DNA from: Oscarella lobularis
Taxonomy: Eukaryota; Porifera; Homoscleromorpha; Homosclerophorida; Oscarellidae
Reading direction: 5' to 3'
DNA: 64,000 nucleotides
NCBI RefSeq assembly: GCF_947507565.1
Contig: NC_089188.1
Span: forward strand, 1,488,001 to 1,552,000
The notes under the pieces are model-generated. The model did no database searches and had not been told where the DNA came from. It saw only the letters and a program-made list of their open reading frames with translations. Position numbers and translations under genes: made by a program. Below, piece by piece: positions 14,041 to 29,412 of the stretch (the stretch's first letter is position 1; every line of letters starts with the position of its first letter).

Positions 14041-14853
14041 TTTCTGTTAATTTACAGCAGAGACTGGGCCAAGGAGCTCTTCTGTTAATAAATTAATTTC
14101 TGTTAATTTACAGCAGAGACTGGGCCAAGGAGCTCTTCTGTTAATAAATTAATTTCTGTTAATTTACAGCAGAGACTGGGCCAAGGAGCTCTTCTGTTAA
14201 TAAATTAATTTCTGTTAATTTACAGCAGAGGCTGGGCCAAGGAGCTCTTTTGTTAATAAATTAATTTCTGTTAATTTACAGCAGAGGCTGGGCCAAGGAG
14301 CTCTTTTGTTAATAAATTAATTTCTGTTAATTTACAGCAGAGGCTGGGCCAAGGAGCTCTTCTGTTAATAAATTAATTTCTGTTAATTTACAGCAGAGGC
14401 TGGGCCAAGGAGCTCTTCTGTTAATAAATTAATTTCTGTTAATTTACAGCAGAGGCTGGGCCAAGGAGCTCTTCTGTTAATAAATTAATTTCTGTTAATT
14501 TACAGCAGAGACTGGGCCAAGGAGCTCTTCTGTTAATAAATTAATTTCTGTTAATTTACAGCAGAGGCAGGGCCAAGGAGCTCTTCTGTTAATAAATTAA
14601 TTTCTGTTAATTTACAGCAGAGACTGGGCCAAGGAGCTCTTCTGTTAATAAATTAATTTCTGTTAATTTACAGCAGAGACTGGGCCAAGGAGCTCTCCTC
14701 TAATAAATTAATTTCTGTTAATTTACAGCAGAGACTGGGCCAAGGAGCTCTTCTGTTAATAAATTAATTTCTGTTAATTTACAGCAGAGACTGGGCCAAG
14801 GAGCTCTTCTGTAATAAATATCAGTTAATTTACGGCAGAGATCTCCTGTAATG
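14041..14853. repeat. 56-bp minisatellite, about 14 copies
   Basis: Tandem unit TTTCTGTTAATTTACAGCAG followed by AGACTGGGCCAAGGAGCTCT and TCTGTTAATAAATTAA, period 56 bp. The copies are nearly identical; the main variation is AGACTGG/AGGCTGG and CTCTTCT/CTCTTTT, with the last two copies degraded. The unit contains an imperfect inverted repeat (CTGTTAAT...AGCAGAG against CTCTTCTGTTAAT). It is related in sequence to the 49-bp minisatellite in the PCID2 intron near 36,000-36,620 read on the opposite strand. No coding potential is seen. Confidence 0.95.
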
Positions 14854-14893
14854 AAAATTGACTTTCAAAGGACAGGCCCCTAGAAATTTTTTT

Positions 14894-14915
14894 CGGGGGC
14901 TCCGCGGAGCCCCCG
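14894..14915. other. Perfect 22-bp GC palindrome
   Basis: CGGGGGCTCCGCGGAGCCCC followed by CG is a perfect inverted repeat in an AT-rich surrounding, preceded by a run of T. CTAA follows nine bases later. It could be a second, weaker Helitron-type hairpin, or part of a terminator-like or cruciform structure. The base after CTAA is C rather than T, which argues against a Helitron end. Function unknown. Confidence 0.55.
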
Positions 14916-14987
14916 TCCACCCCTAACTTCTCTCTAAGCAGAACACTGAGCGTAGCTTAGGGTTAGACAATGACAGGACGTTCATCG

Positions 14988-16028
14988 TCATGATAATGCA
15001 TAGAAGCGTAAAATTTTAGTACAGTACAGAAATTTATGTATGCGCCCAACCTTGCTAATGATAATCTCCACGGCGTCCTTGCTCCACTGCAGTGACTTTC
15101 CACCACCCACAGGCCTTTCACAACAAAACCGCTCGGCAAAAACCAGTTCCTTGATGGCTAATGCCATTTTGTCTTTGTCACACGTTATCCACACGGCTTG
15201 ACTCAAGCCAATCAAAGCAAATAGAGTTGAAAGAGAAGCTACGTCTAGAAGATTCCGTAAACGAAGTGCAGCGAACACGCGTTCAACTTACTCTGGTGCA
15301 GTACATCAATCAAGGCAACAAAATAGTCAATGATTGCTTGTATGGTCTAAAGAAAGAGCTTCAGACTCTCGTATTACTATCAATCACGTTTACTTACCTC
15401 ATGCTGGCCCGACTCTGTTTGCTTTTCAGCTACTTTCAACAGCAACAGTATGATACTGAAAGTGTATTTCTCCTCGTCTTTTTTCGAGAAAAAATTCGGA
15501 CAAATTATTGCATTATACACTGTAGCTGTACCAAATATTTTCTTGAATCTTTTCGACTCAGCCCAATGAGCCGTAGGCATTGCTTTCAGCAGGTCATACA
15601 CGTAAGCCAAAATTTTCTTCTCGTGCTGTGTAGACAATACAGTGCGCTATTTAATCTCTTAAAGTGCTGGAAACGGAGAAGAAAAGGGGGCCTCTCACTA
15701 GATACCAGTCAGTGTGCCAAAGACGTCTATTTTTTATAGTCACGGTTGTTACTGCGTACAACACGCCTTACTTTTCGATTTGACTGTAGTAGATATGCCA
15801 GTAGACCTATCGTTCCTTCCAGACCCCTATCCGTTAGCAGCACGGGGTGTGATGACACATTGGGGCAGAGTTTTAGCAAGCATTCCACCTTAGCAGACTG
15901 TTTTTGACCTTTCGACAGGTTCATAAGTACTGGAAACTAACTTTTTCCCACGAAAGATCGTCTACGGATGCGAGAGACTGAGCCAAACGACGAACTTTGC
16001 ACGGAAAGGAAAATGTATCTGACGCCAT
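14988..16028 (-). CDS. Unrecognised spliced gene, helical protein, possibly truncated
   Basis: I do not recognise this gene. On the minus strand an ATG at 16,028 (inside AAGATGGCG) opens a frame that can be carried through about five exons with ordinary donors: GTTAGT after the first exon, GTAAGG near 15,765, GTAAGT near 15,400 and 15,289. The joined product begins MASDTFSFPCK and continues through helix-rich segments (EKVECLLKLCP, LLAYLLQSNR, KKILAYVYDLLKAMP, FSIILLLLKVAEK, IIDYFVALIDVLHQ). It ends in a segment with ALAIKELVFAERF and SKDAVEIIISK. The last part weakly recalls a BEN-like or HEAT-like helical fold, but I would not assign either. The frame stops at 14,988, just before the palindrome and minisatellite, so the gene may be cut short by repeats. 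Exon borders are uncertain. Confidence 0.45.
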
Positions 16029-16251
16029 CTTGGATTGAGCTCACGCACTACGTCGCTTACTATACGGGTCTCCTAGAGGCGCCTAGGCCTTGAAAAAATC
16101 TTTAGAAAGCACTTTTGTAACGAGCAGAGATTGTGCTTGTTTATGAAAAACAGTCTGATCTTTCCATCAGTACAGTAGATAGACTACAAGTACCTAGTAT
16201 ACCTTTCCATAACCGTTACTAGTAGACTCTAACCGGTAGCTTGAAGAATCA

Positions 16252-17884
16252 TTATAGAAGCGTTGTAAGTGCTCCAAGCAAGCAGACAGCTTCCTGTCGT
16301 TCGTTCACGTCTGCAAGACGAACTGCCTTCAATAAAATTCGAGGTGCAGAAAGAGTTTGGAACTGGCGTCCGCCGTGTCCGACTGATCGCTCTGCAAAAC
16401 CTTTACAACAAAATAATTTCACGTTATACTTATGCAAGTTGCTTTTGTATCCGAACCTGGTGTTTTGGTAGAAAGCTGAGTGCAGAACAGGTTCAATCTG
16501 CGGTGAATGGCCTGAGACGTGCAGTACTTGTCCACATCGCCAACAATCTGAATCAACGTAATAAAAGTACTTTTCCTGCAAAATGTCTTTACTCTACGTT
16601 TTTCCGGTTATCTTCCCCTTGCCAGTTTCTTCTGTATAGCATCTCCCCCTTTGACCGTACCAATTCCATCAGATCGGACCACTGTTGGGATGATAGCCCC
16701 AGCATGCCGGCTACCACCGAGTCATAAGCAAACACCAGCGCTTCAGCGGTCCCATCATCAATATTACACCTAATACGAGCGCCAATTAAGTTCTTGCAGC
16801 TACGCGAGTTAGATATATTCGGACCTCGTTTCCGCTAAAAATTGCCCTTCTCCTCCACACTTCTTACCGCAATCTCTTCCGCACAAAACCTGCCTACAAG
16901 TGCTGCATATCCACTTGAAGCTAGCACGCTGGCACGCCGTAATGCAACATTGAACAGTGCACGTGTGCCGAACGAGTGGATTTCCCGCGGCGTCGTAAGA
17001 AAAGTCACACAGTCGAACTCGCTCCGCACCGACGAGACTCTCCAAAGACGGAGAAACTCTCTGCCGACACAGTCCATCCCCGCAGCCGAATTCGAGAATT
17101 TCTACGACTGTCGTCGCATTGGCGACGCAATAGACTCGTCCGCCTTTCTGCGAGACTCGTCGAGAGACGCCGAGTAGGGCGACCTTCAATCCGACCGCCA
17201 TACCAAAGGGAGCCGGATACTTTTTCAAGTCAAAGTAGACGCGAACGTCGTCCGGTGCCGTCACGTCGCGAATTGTTATCTCTAAGCTTGGCCCGTCAGC
17301 CGGAGACGATTCGGTGATCGCGTGAGAAGCAATATAGCCGGCGAACGAGTGAAGCGTATTCGGCTGATCGTCTTTGAGAATGTCGACCACATTTTTAATA
17401 TTTGACAAAACACCGACGCCGATTTCCTCGTCGGCTTCGTCATCAAGCAGAGCCATCTGCTTTGAGTCGAAGGCAAGCGATTGAACGACTTTCGCTCCCA
17501 AGTGCTTATCTAAGCACGTCTCGCAGACGCCTGATAGCCGATAGTAATCATCGACGCGGAGTAGACCGTGAAGGTCAAGATTCTTGAACAATAAAGTCAG
17601 ACGAGCGAGAGAGCGACGGCGGTGGTGGAGACTAAACGTGGCGGTAAAACGATTCAATGCGGGGAGACGGGCATCCTTGCTCGTCAGTCGAAGCCGAAAT
17701 GTCGACTTGCATTCGCCGCCGTCGCACTTGCAGCACTCAGAGGCAACAGACGACCGTTTCCGTTTCAAAAGAAGTCGACAGGAATCCCTCATGTCGATCA
17801 GCGCGTACGGAACGGCGTCGATCGTCATCCCGACGAAAGGACGAATCGTCCAAACGTCTTCGAGATAGCTGGGCTTGAGATGAA

Positions 17885-17951
<67 letters not shown>

Positions 17952-20836
17952 ACCGTCTCGATTGCTCCGCATCGCCGTCACAACGTTGATAGCACCGGTG
18001 GAGTCTCGTAGCAAAATTTCTCCTGTCGAACCGACGTCAAAAGTTCCCAAGTACACCTAAAGGAATTTGTCCCAATCGCCCAAATTATTCCTTTATTATT
18101 AATTAAAAATTCATTCTTACTTTCTCGTCACTTTCTGAAATCGTTCCCGGTTTTAGTGTTTGGCAGTTTTTGAGCAGCTCCTCGATCGATCCAACTTGTG
18201 GTAGAATCGGCTTTGATGCGGTCACGTTGCACACATGTGGATTGCTGAATACCTCTTCGCAGGCGTTGTGAGTGGAACTTGAAGATGCAAGAAACAGGTA
18301 TAGAGAGTCCATGAGACCTTTCTTCACCTTGTATTTGTTCCCTCTACAAAAACGAAATAGAAATTTTGCAAATAGATTGAGAACTTTTCGTTGCCTTGAA
18401 TACAGATGAGATTCTCCCACTAATTCCTTTGTCCTAAAAAATCACCGTTTTCATTGGTTTCCTTGTAGGTGCATTTTTCCTACTTCAAGCTCAAGTTTTT
18501 CTTTAGAATTTCCGCCGTTTCGACGTACCAGTGAAACTGCAGAGGCGACATTTTAGGCAGGTGCTTGAAATAGACGCTGCGATTGTCAAGCAGGGGTTCA
18601 TAGGGCGCGTCAAAAGGCGAAAACTCGACGATACGGAGTTGCGTCAAACGACAGCAGAAAAATCCCAATACGGCCTTAATTAAAAATCAAAGATAAGCCT
18701 GGGAGCACCACAGCGAATGCAGCCCACCTCGTTGTGCCGCACCAGATGGGCGTTATTCAATTGTACTCTCACTCCAACGCGAAGCCCTCTCCCGTAGTGG
18801 ACATTGGAATGATGACCAACATAGAGTCTGCATGCAAAGCGAGGAAATGATAGTAGTCAGCGACCCATCGTAGAAAATAAAACGCGGAGACCTTATTCCC
18901 GAATCAAGTTCGTAGATGCCTGCATTGGCGTTGATACAAGTGATGATCGTTCCCTGTGCAAATCGTTGCAACAGTGACTAGGAATTTCTCAGTATAGAGA
19001 TTTCCTACTTTATACGTGACGAGGGGACGACGAAGATCCGTTTTCGTCCGCAAAGCCGAGGAGTCGTCACGGTTGAATTCCGAGCTTCCTTCGTCCGTCA
19101 CGAGTCGTCGCTTCGGATAAGGCAAGGCTCTCGTCCACTTTCTCTTCTTCGGTTGGGATTCGGACGAGTACGTCTTCTCCGAGTCAAACGTGCCGAGAAG
19201 CGAATCGGGATAATCGACGCATCCGGTGATGGTCGAATCGACGCAGAGACTCCACAGATGCTCGTTCGACCGAGTCTGGAAAAACAGTCGGAATAGAAAG
19301 ATGTCTTGCTTCGAAAGTTACAGGCACTTTTGTGTTGACTGGACGCAGTTGCGTGATCATGTAGACTTGATCGAGTTGAAGAAAACGACTCAAATGAAGC
19401 AGGGAGTTGTGCTAAGCAATTTCTAATAGCCAATCGCAACGGAGAGGGCTGAAAAGGTAACTCACTTGAACTATGATCCGAATCAATTGCGACGCTTCCG
19501 GATCGGCCAGTTCCATTACGAAGAAAGCTGGCTGACTACCATTACTAAAAGCAGAATAAATCATCTCCTTCTAACGTCTAAGTCTGTTGATTGCAATTCT
19601 TACCGGCAAACTGGACTAACGGAATTGCATATTCCACAAACAGAATCGACTCCACCGAGAGCTGGTCTAAGAAAATCTCTTTCAGTTTACGTAAAATAAT
19701 AACAGCATCACTCGTAAAGCAATGGGCATGGTATGATAAAAACTTCCGGTACTGTGCACGTTTCAACGGTACTAAGATGTGCGAGATGCGATAAAATGAT
19801 GTGGCATCTGACCTGCGTTGAATAAGACGCGACACGGTGTAGACATCGGCGTCTGGAAAAGGAACAAGCGGCAAGCCGAGGATTCTGACTTGTGGAAGGA
19901 GGTGAACACAGTCAGATATTTCCAGATAACCAAACGGAAGATTAGGTTTTTCCTCTCCTGGCAACGCCAAATACAGAGACAACACTTCAACTGCTTCGCT
20001 AAAGATATCTCACTTTGCAGCAGACTTAGAGCAAAGTCAGGCCTGGGTATGTACGTCCAGTGACGGACGAGAACTAGTGAATCAAGCCAAGTAAGACAAG
20101 ACGTTGAGGGTACCTGAGAATGCTCTAAAGTATAAAGGGCTTTCAGTATTACGCCGACTATTTTCTACCTCGCAAATAACTTCTCCGGTTGAATCCTCAA
20201 AGTACAGCGCACCCACTTGCTCTAACGGAAGGGCGCCGGTAGGAACGCCAACTATCCGACCCAATAACACGGCCGGTCGACGTGGCAATAATTTCAAACC
20301 TACCAAAACATACAGCTTTGTGACGTAATAACTTTCTTTTTAATTAATTAATTAAACGAGGGAGCCTATCAGATTCCTACGCGTGCTATGATCCATCAGA
20401 GGTACAGGTAGACTACCTTGTAGCGATTCGCTTGGTTGACTGCTTCTATCGTGAAGGAACGTTCGTCCCAACACGCATCCTGACATGGCTCCAATCCGAC
20501 TCGCTTCATTGACCACGTCTTCGATCGAGCTAATGTCGACGGCGTCGATGGGAACGTTTTCGCACTCGCTGTCCGTGTACGACGAAGTGAGCGCCGTAAG
20601 CACAGCAAGGCTTGTTTCATCGGCGTCCAAATCTGTGTCTCCGTGAAACGAGACGTCCCGATGAACGCGGCGGCGCAGGCGAAGAAGCCAATCTCGCTGC
20701 AGAGACGCCCCCTCCTTCAAATCGTTAGGTAGTCTACCGGGCGTCAGCTCACCAGTTTCGGATCGTCTTCTTCGATTTCCAAGGTAGTGGAACAAATCAG
20801 GTAGCTTGTGGCGTCCGAAACGAACGCTTCTGCCAT
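16252..20836 (-). CDS. CTC1: CST complex subunit CTC1 (telomere replication)
   Basis: Large OB-fold subunit of the CTC1-STN1-TEN1 complex, which binds single-stranded telomeric DNA and recruits polymerase alpha-primase. The gene is split into many exons on the minus strand. The best match is in the C-terminal part. The exon at 16,840-18,056 carries IRDVTAPDDVRVYFDLKKYP, then KGGRVYCVANATTVVEILEF, then a zinc-ribbon-like cluster (CSTC..LCGRDC). The next exon has NIDDGTAEALVFAYDSVV and GMLGLSSQQWSDLMELV. This order matches vertebrate CTC1. An N-terminal OB region at 20,150-20,306 contains ALYFEDSTGEVICEVEN. The start is the ATG at 20,836, 70 bp from the eIF2A start on the other strand. A 21-residue serine run (17,885-17,947) interrupts the protein. 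The donor after the zinc cluster and the last exons (to 16,252) are uncertain. Confidence 0.75.
17885..17947 (-). repeat. (ACG)21 microsatellite coding poly-Ser in CTC1
   Basis: Twenty-one perfect ACG triplets. Read on the minus strand in the CTC1 frame they are TCG codons, giving a run of about 21 serines between SNRDGRA and FHLKPSYLED. The tract is uninterrupted, which suggests recent slippage and probable length polymorphism. It lies between predicted OB-fold segments and is probably a flexible linker. Confidence 0.95.
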
Positions 20837-20906
20837 CCACTTATTTACAATCGGGACCTCTGGCTGCATCGAGTTCACGTGTCAGGTATCAATAGAATCC
20901 ATCGTG
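20837..20906. promoter_or_regulatory. Shared upstream region of CTC1 and eIF2A
   Basis: Seventy bases separate the CTC1 start codon (minus) from the eIF2A start codon (plus). Both 5' untranslated regions and core promoters must fit here or overlap the opposite gene. No TATA box is evident. Confidence 0.6.
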
Positions 20907-23684
20907 ATGGATCGCTTCCTGGCTGGTAAGGGATTTCAAGAGAATTGGGGACACCTCATGCTGGCTTTATTTAGTGAGAGGTAGCCGTGGACTGTCTTTT
21001 GCGTCGGGGTCTCAAACAGAGCCGAGGTTTGCTTCGTCGAAACCGAACAGATGTTCTAGTCCTAGCAGTTATTTTTGCCCAGAGATGACTCGTCTCATTG
21101 CCGCGTTATGAACTTTAGCCAAGACGGAGCGTTCTTCGCCTGGTGCAATGGAGAATCGTACGACGAAAGTTTCCTTACGTAGAAATTGCATGGGCGTTTT
21201 CTGGGTTTCAGAGTTGCGATATATGACGTAAGACTAGATAAACTCGTTCAGAAGCTACCTAAGCCCAAAGCTGTGGGATTGGTCTTCTCACCAAAAAGTT
21301 CCTATCTGTGCATTTGGTCACCGTATTCTGGTATTGGCCATCTCTAAAAAATACTAATATGAGTTCAAGATCTCAAATTCTACAGTTGGCGTCTCCGCTT
21401 CGGCTGGAGCATGCAATCTCTGCGTGCATCGGACCGAATCAGGAGAACTTGCCAACGAATATATTCACAAGAAATTTGATGCATGGTTGGTACACGAAAG
21501 CGTGAAAAGCATACTTTCTTTCTAACTGTACGGTTTTGACAAGGTGTCCTCAGTGGAGTGACGACGAAGTGATCTGCGCCAACAACGTGTCAAACGAAAT
21601 ACGTTTCTATAGTGAAATAGGTGCACTGTTATACCGTATGCAGTCATTTCAAGAAATTGACCTTGTATTGTAAAGGTGGACGTGTCAGTCACAAACTCAG
21701 GATAGAAAATGTTGCCACGTTTTCCTTATCCTCTGGTGCACCGCCGTACAAAGTAGCCGCGTATGTACCAGGAGTGAAGGTGGGAACTCGATACCACCGG
21801 TTATAATAATTGGGTTGTCATGTAAACGTTTTTAGGGTGCACCCTCTTTTGTACGAATTTATCAGTATCCCAATTTTGACAGTCCAGCATCTGCCTTGGC
21901 CAATAAGAGTTTTTTCAAAGCGGATAGAGTAGAAATCAAATGGAATCAAAACGGTAAACCTTTTCGACGATTTATCATCTCAAGGTTGACTCGATTCCTG
22001 TTTTAAATGCAGCCTCGGGGGTTTTGGTGTTAACTTCAACGGAAGTCGATAAAACAGGAGGATCGTACTACGGAGAACAAGGATTGCATTTTATAGGCAC
22101 AAACGGGGAGAGCAGTATGGTTCCTTTAGGTAGATCTCTCAATACTATTTGTCAGCGAATAGATGTGTATTTTGATAGCAAAAAAGGGCCCAATCTATTC
22201 AGCAGAATGGAGCCCCAATAGCAAAGATTTTTGCGTCGTTTATGGCTGTATCTAGTCTATAACTCGTTTGATTACGCGTCCACTTGACTAACGTTTGACA
22301 GATATGCCAGCGAAGGCCACTCTTTACAATACCAAGTGTGAATCTATCTATGACTTCGGAACTGGGCCACGCAATGCCGTTCACATTAATCCACACGGCA
22401 ATAGTAAGGAGTTTTTAGTTGTCACGTTCGCTCTAAGGTCTTTTTTTCAGTCATTTGCTTGGCGGGGTTTGGAAACTTGAGGGGGAATCTGGTACACTAA
22501 TTTTTTAGCAGTAGTAAATAATTGATCTGTGGGGGTTTTAGGAGTTTTGGAGTAGAAAAGACCTTAAACTGATCAATAAGACTCAAGTAGCGGCTATTTA
22601 GATCTTAGGGGGCCTCTTCTTATTTCTCGATACGTAGGCTAGTGACTCAACGTTCTTCCAGTGGTGTCCTGACGGAGAACACTTCGTCACAGCCACAACG
22701 GCTCCTCGACTTCGCGAGGGAAACGGGTTAGAGAGGGGTTGGAATTATGCGTACCCGGTACAGTGTAAAAATCTCGTTTAGATACAAAATTTGGCATTAC
22801 CTTAGCCGACAGCTTCATGTCTGGAACTCGCCACCTAAAGAAGAACTCTGGGAGGTAGTCAAGTTGGCTGACAGTGAAATTGTACGCTGTTACAGGTACT
22901 AGGTTTCGTGGAAGCCCGGCGTTTTTCCGGAGAAGGAAATTCGATACCCCACTGCTGCGGAATTGAAGCAGCAAGAAGGTAACAAGGGCATGTTGTACCA
23001 GCGTTTTTGTTGTGGTGAGCTTAGTCTCCTCAGCTGCAAAGCCAGCAGTATATAGACCACCAAATGCCAGAGGCAAACCACCGCGCTCCCCTTTCCCGGT
23101 ACGAGAGAACATTTCAACGTGCAATTACCAATTTCTTTACATAGAAAGAAGATGAGTTACCTCAAGGTGCTGCTGCTGCTGCTGCTGCCAAAGACGAAGG
23201 TCAGCACATCAATACGTTTTTTAAAAAAAAATTCATATTGTCGAACCTTTAGGAAAGCAGTTGTCTAAGGCAGCGGCCAAGAATAAAAAGAAACGAGAGG
23301 CGAAGTTACGAGCTCGCGAAAGAGAAGCGGAGGAAGAGAAGAAAGCCGTTGCAGAGAAGTTGCCAAGTGAGAAAGCACCGGTCTCACCTCCTCCACCTAC
23401 AGAAGCAGAGTCGGGAGAGAAAGACAAGAAACTGAGAGCTCTAAAAAAGGTACATATATACGAAACTGAACCTTAGTTCTCTCATTGGGTGCCCACGTGA
23501 AGAAATTGAGGCAAGTCAATGAGCTCAAGCAGCAGCAAGCAGACGGCAAACAACTTCAAGTCAATCAGGTAATCTATACCAACGCGTTACGTACATATAT
23601 CCACAAAAGCGTCCCCCTCTTCAGCTCGAAAAAATCAAAACCGAAGATGACCTCATCGAGCAAATCCGTCTTCTTGAACAGTAG
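20907..23684 (+). CDS. EIF2A: Eukaryotic translation initiation factor 2A
   Basis: eIF2A is a WD40 (beta-propeller) factor that can deliver initiator tRNA and functions in alternative or stress-related initiation in the cytosol. The ATG at 20,907 gives MDRFLA joined across a short intron to VRGSRGLSFASG, matching the family N-terminus. Later exons show SQDGAFFAWCNGES, APPYKVAAYVPG, STEVDKTGGSYYGEQGLHFI, TNGESSMVPL, MPAKATLYN..FGTGPRNAV, WCPDGEHFVTATTAPRLR and VYRPPNARGKPP. The basic C-terminal tail is SKAAAKNKKKREAKLRARER..LKQQQADGKQLQVNQ, ending LEKIKTEDDLIEQIRLLEQ with a stop at 23,684. Domain order and the lysine-rich tail are typical. A CTG run near 23,170 encodes a short alanine tract before the tail. 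It converges on U2SURP with 68 bp between stops. Confidence 0.92.
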
Positions 23685-23752
23685 CAAGTCCAGGCTAAAC
23701 TTTATTCGACAGAAAACGAAAAAAGGCCAAATAAAACGAACAACTAGACTTC

Positions 23753-27476
<3,724 letters not shown>

Positions 27477-27609
27477 TGTTACGTAGCGTAGCGTCGCGTC
27501 ACCTGATGGAGCCACGTGACGGCGCGCTCAACACAATTACATAGAGAGAGTCTACCAAGTGGATTGTCTACACATCACTGACACAGACGAATTCAAATTT
27601 TGTTTTTTT

Positions 27610-29412
27610 TCAACACCGGCCTGCCTTGGTGCAACAAGCTCTGCTTGTAGGCTTGATTTTCCAGTGATTTAGCTTATTCCACTTGTTCATAATTCTTGAT
27701 GCCCTATGCAGTTCCGTCCTTAGACTTCTCAGAATCTGCTGGCGACAGTGACTCGCCTTAGTCTTGCTACTTGTGTATCTAAAATTGAATATATGAACAG
27801 TATACAATAGCCAGTAGGACTCACTCTTCCGAGTCAGTTCCATTCCAACATGTACTGACATTCTTTGACGCAATCATCTCGCACATGCTTTCTGCAAGCG
27901 TAAGAGTGGGCAAGGCGTTACGAAAGTGAGAAATTGCAGCCCGGCCAAAGTTCAACTGCTTGTCAAATTGCATCTCTTTGGGAGGAGTAAGACTGCTATT
28001 AGAGTCTGCCTGCCCCGACGATTCATCATACGTATGAGATCGCCTCTCCCGCGACACAAAACCACAAGCACTCTCAATCTATAAGAAAAGTTATTATGCC
28101 AAATAATAACAGAACAGTCTTACTCGCTCTCCGTGGGCTCCCATCAGAGAGTTGACCAATTCCATGGCGGCAAATGCAACTTGCGTCCCTATGTCCTGCA
28201 GCAAAGACGAGGGACTGATATTCGACACTTCAACAAACAGTTTCGACAATATTCCGAGATAGTCATTGAGTGCGTCGTTGAGTTTCATCAAGTCGCCAAG
28301 ACAAGATCCGAGTAGGATATTCTTACACTGTTGAAAACACGGCCTAAGCCCAACGCACGAGGAGCAATAGATTAGACGTGCAACGTCGCGTCGGCAAGCG
28401 CATGTCGGACAAAGGAGCCCGGTCAGATTGGAAACTCGCTTGCCAACCTCGAGGCCAATCACAAGTGCCGTTGATACGTTTACTGCTCGATGAACAAGGC
28501 GACGCAGAAAGGCCATCTTTCCTCTAAACAATCCCTCGTCTGTTTCACCGGCCCACCTGACATAGTTCCGTATGCACGTGACATTATCAGGTTTGACCTC
28601 ACTTAGATTAGCGATTATTTTAAACGCCTTGATCGCCAACGCGTCGCGCATCTCGTTGAGGCTCGCGTCAACTTCTCCTTTACGTCTAAATATGAACGCT
28701 CGTATCGCGTCAAAGAGAGGATCGAAGAAATCAAATAATTCGTCATCTGTGAAGTATAGACCATAGGCGCTTGCAAACAAATCAACCGTGCGGTTGCGAC
28801 TCTTCGCGATGGCTTTATCGATCAGTACTGCAGAGAAGAAGAAAGGAGATCAGAGCTCACTATTATTTACGCCATGCATAAAAAACTGCAGAAAAGGCAA
28901 TTAATTAGTTAATAAATAGCGGGCGGACGCGGGCTCCCGGTACGGCCATGGTAGTAGCTTTTCATACTCAAAGAGAGGATAGCGTTTGAGGCTCACGCAA
29001 GAAGAGGCACGCTAGGAATTTAGGGTCCCAAAAGGGGCCGCGAAACGAGCCCACATCTAACCGCACACCGCCTCCGCCACGTCATGCTTGCGTGTATAAA
29101 TAGACAGTCTAGTTTACCTGAAAAGGTCTCGTTGAGGTAAGTGAACGTCTTCACGAGCGACGCCAAGGCGCAGTCGACGGTGCGCTGTAATTCGCGCTCG
29201 GCGAACTGTTCGACGGCGGCCTCGTTGGCCGCAGAGCAGCAGTTACAACACCTGAGCCACTTTGACGGGCAAGTTTGAACCAAAGAAGAGTCGACTTGGC
29301 TTTGGATTTCGTGGGTGCAATTCCACTGGGGTGGATGCGGTGTCGCCACGCAGGCGTCAGCGGCCTTGGCATTTCGAGTCGCGAGAGCGAGAAAAAGGGC
29401 GAAGACAATCAT
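27610..29412 (-). CDS. Glypican (heparan sulfate proteoglycan core), no evident GPI tail
   Basis: Extracellular proteoglycan core that modulates Wnt, Hedgehog and BMP-type ligands. Start at 29,412 chosen because it opens directly on a signal peptide (MIVFALFLALATRNAKA). An in-frame ATG at 29,481 would hide it. The cysteine-rich body follows glypican order. It has CTHEIQ.. TCPSKWLRCCNCC.. LASLVKTFTYLNETFS in exon 1 (29,118-29,412), then ASAYGLYFTDDELFDFFDPL, NVTCIRNYVRWAG, ACRRDVARLIYCSSCVGLRP with CFQQCKNILLGSCLGD in exon 2. The last exons have CWNGTD and RQQILRSLRTELHRAS. YDESSGQAD is a good single attachment site for a glycosaminoglycan chain. The frame ends with RACCTKAGRC and a stop at 27,610, with no C-terminal hydrophobic stretch, unlike typical GPI-anchored glypicans. 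Intron 1 (about 28,830-29,117) is long for this region. Confidence 0.85.

Noticed and set aside
1-14853. CRISPR-like regular repeats
   Set aside because: The repeats are contiguous and no unique spacers separate them; the region is in a spliced eukaryotic genome.
14957-14966. Vertebrate-type telomere sequence TTAGGGTTAG
   Set aside because: Only one and a half units, isolated; not evidence for a chromosome end.
17584-18011. Arginine-rich plus-strand frames across the (ACG) repeat
   Set aside because: Translation of the CTC1 poly-Ser microsatellite on the wrong strand.
22687-23124. Minus-strand frame of 145 codons within eIF2A
   Set aside because: It overlaps clear eIF2A exons and introns (WCPDGEH, YRPPNARGK) and shows no recognisable domain.
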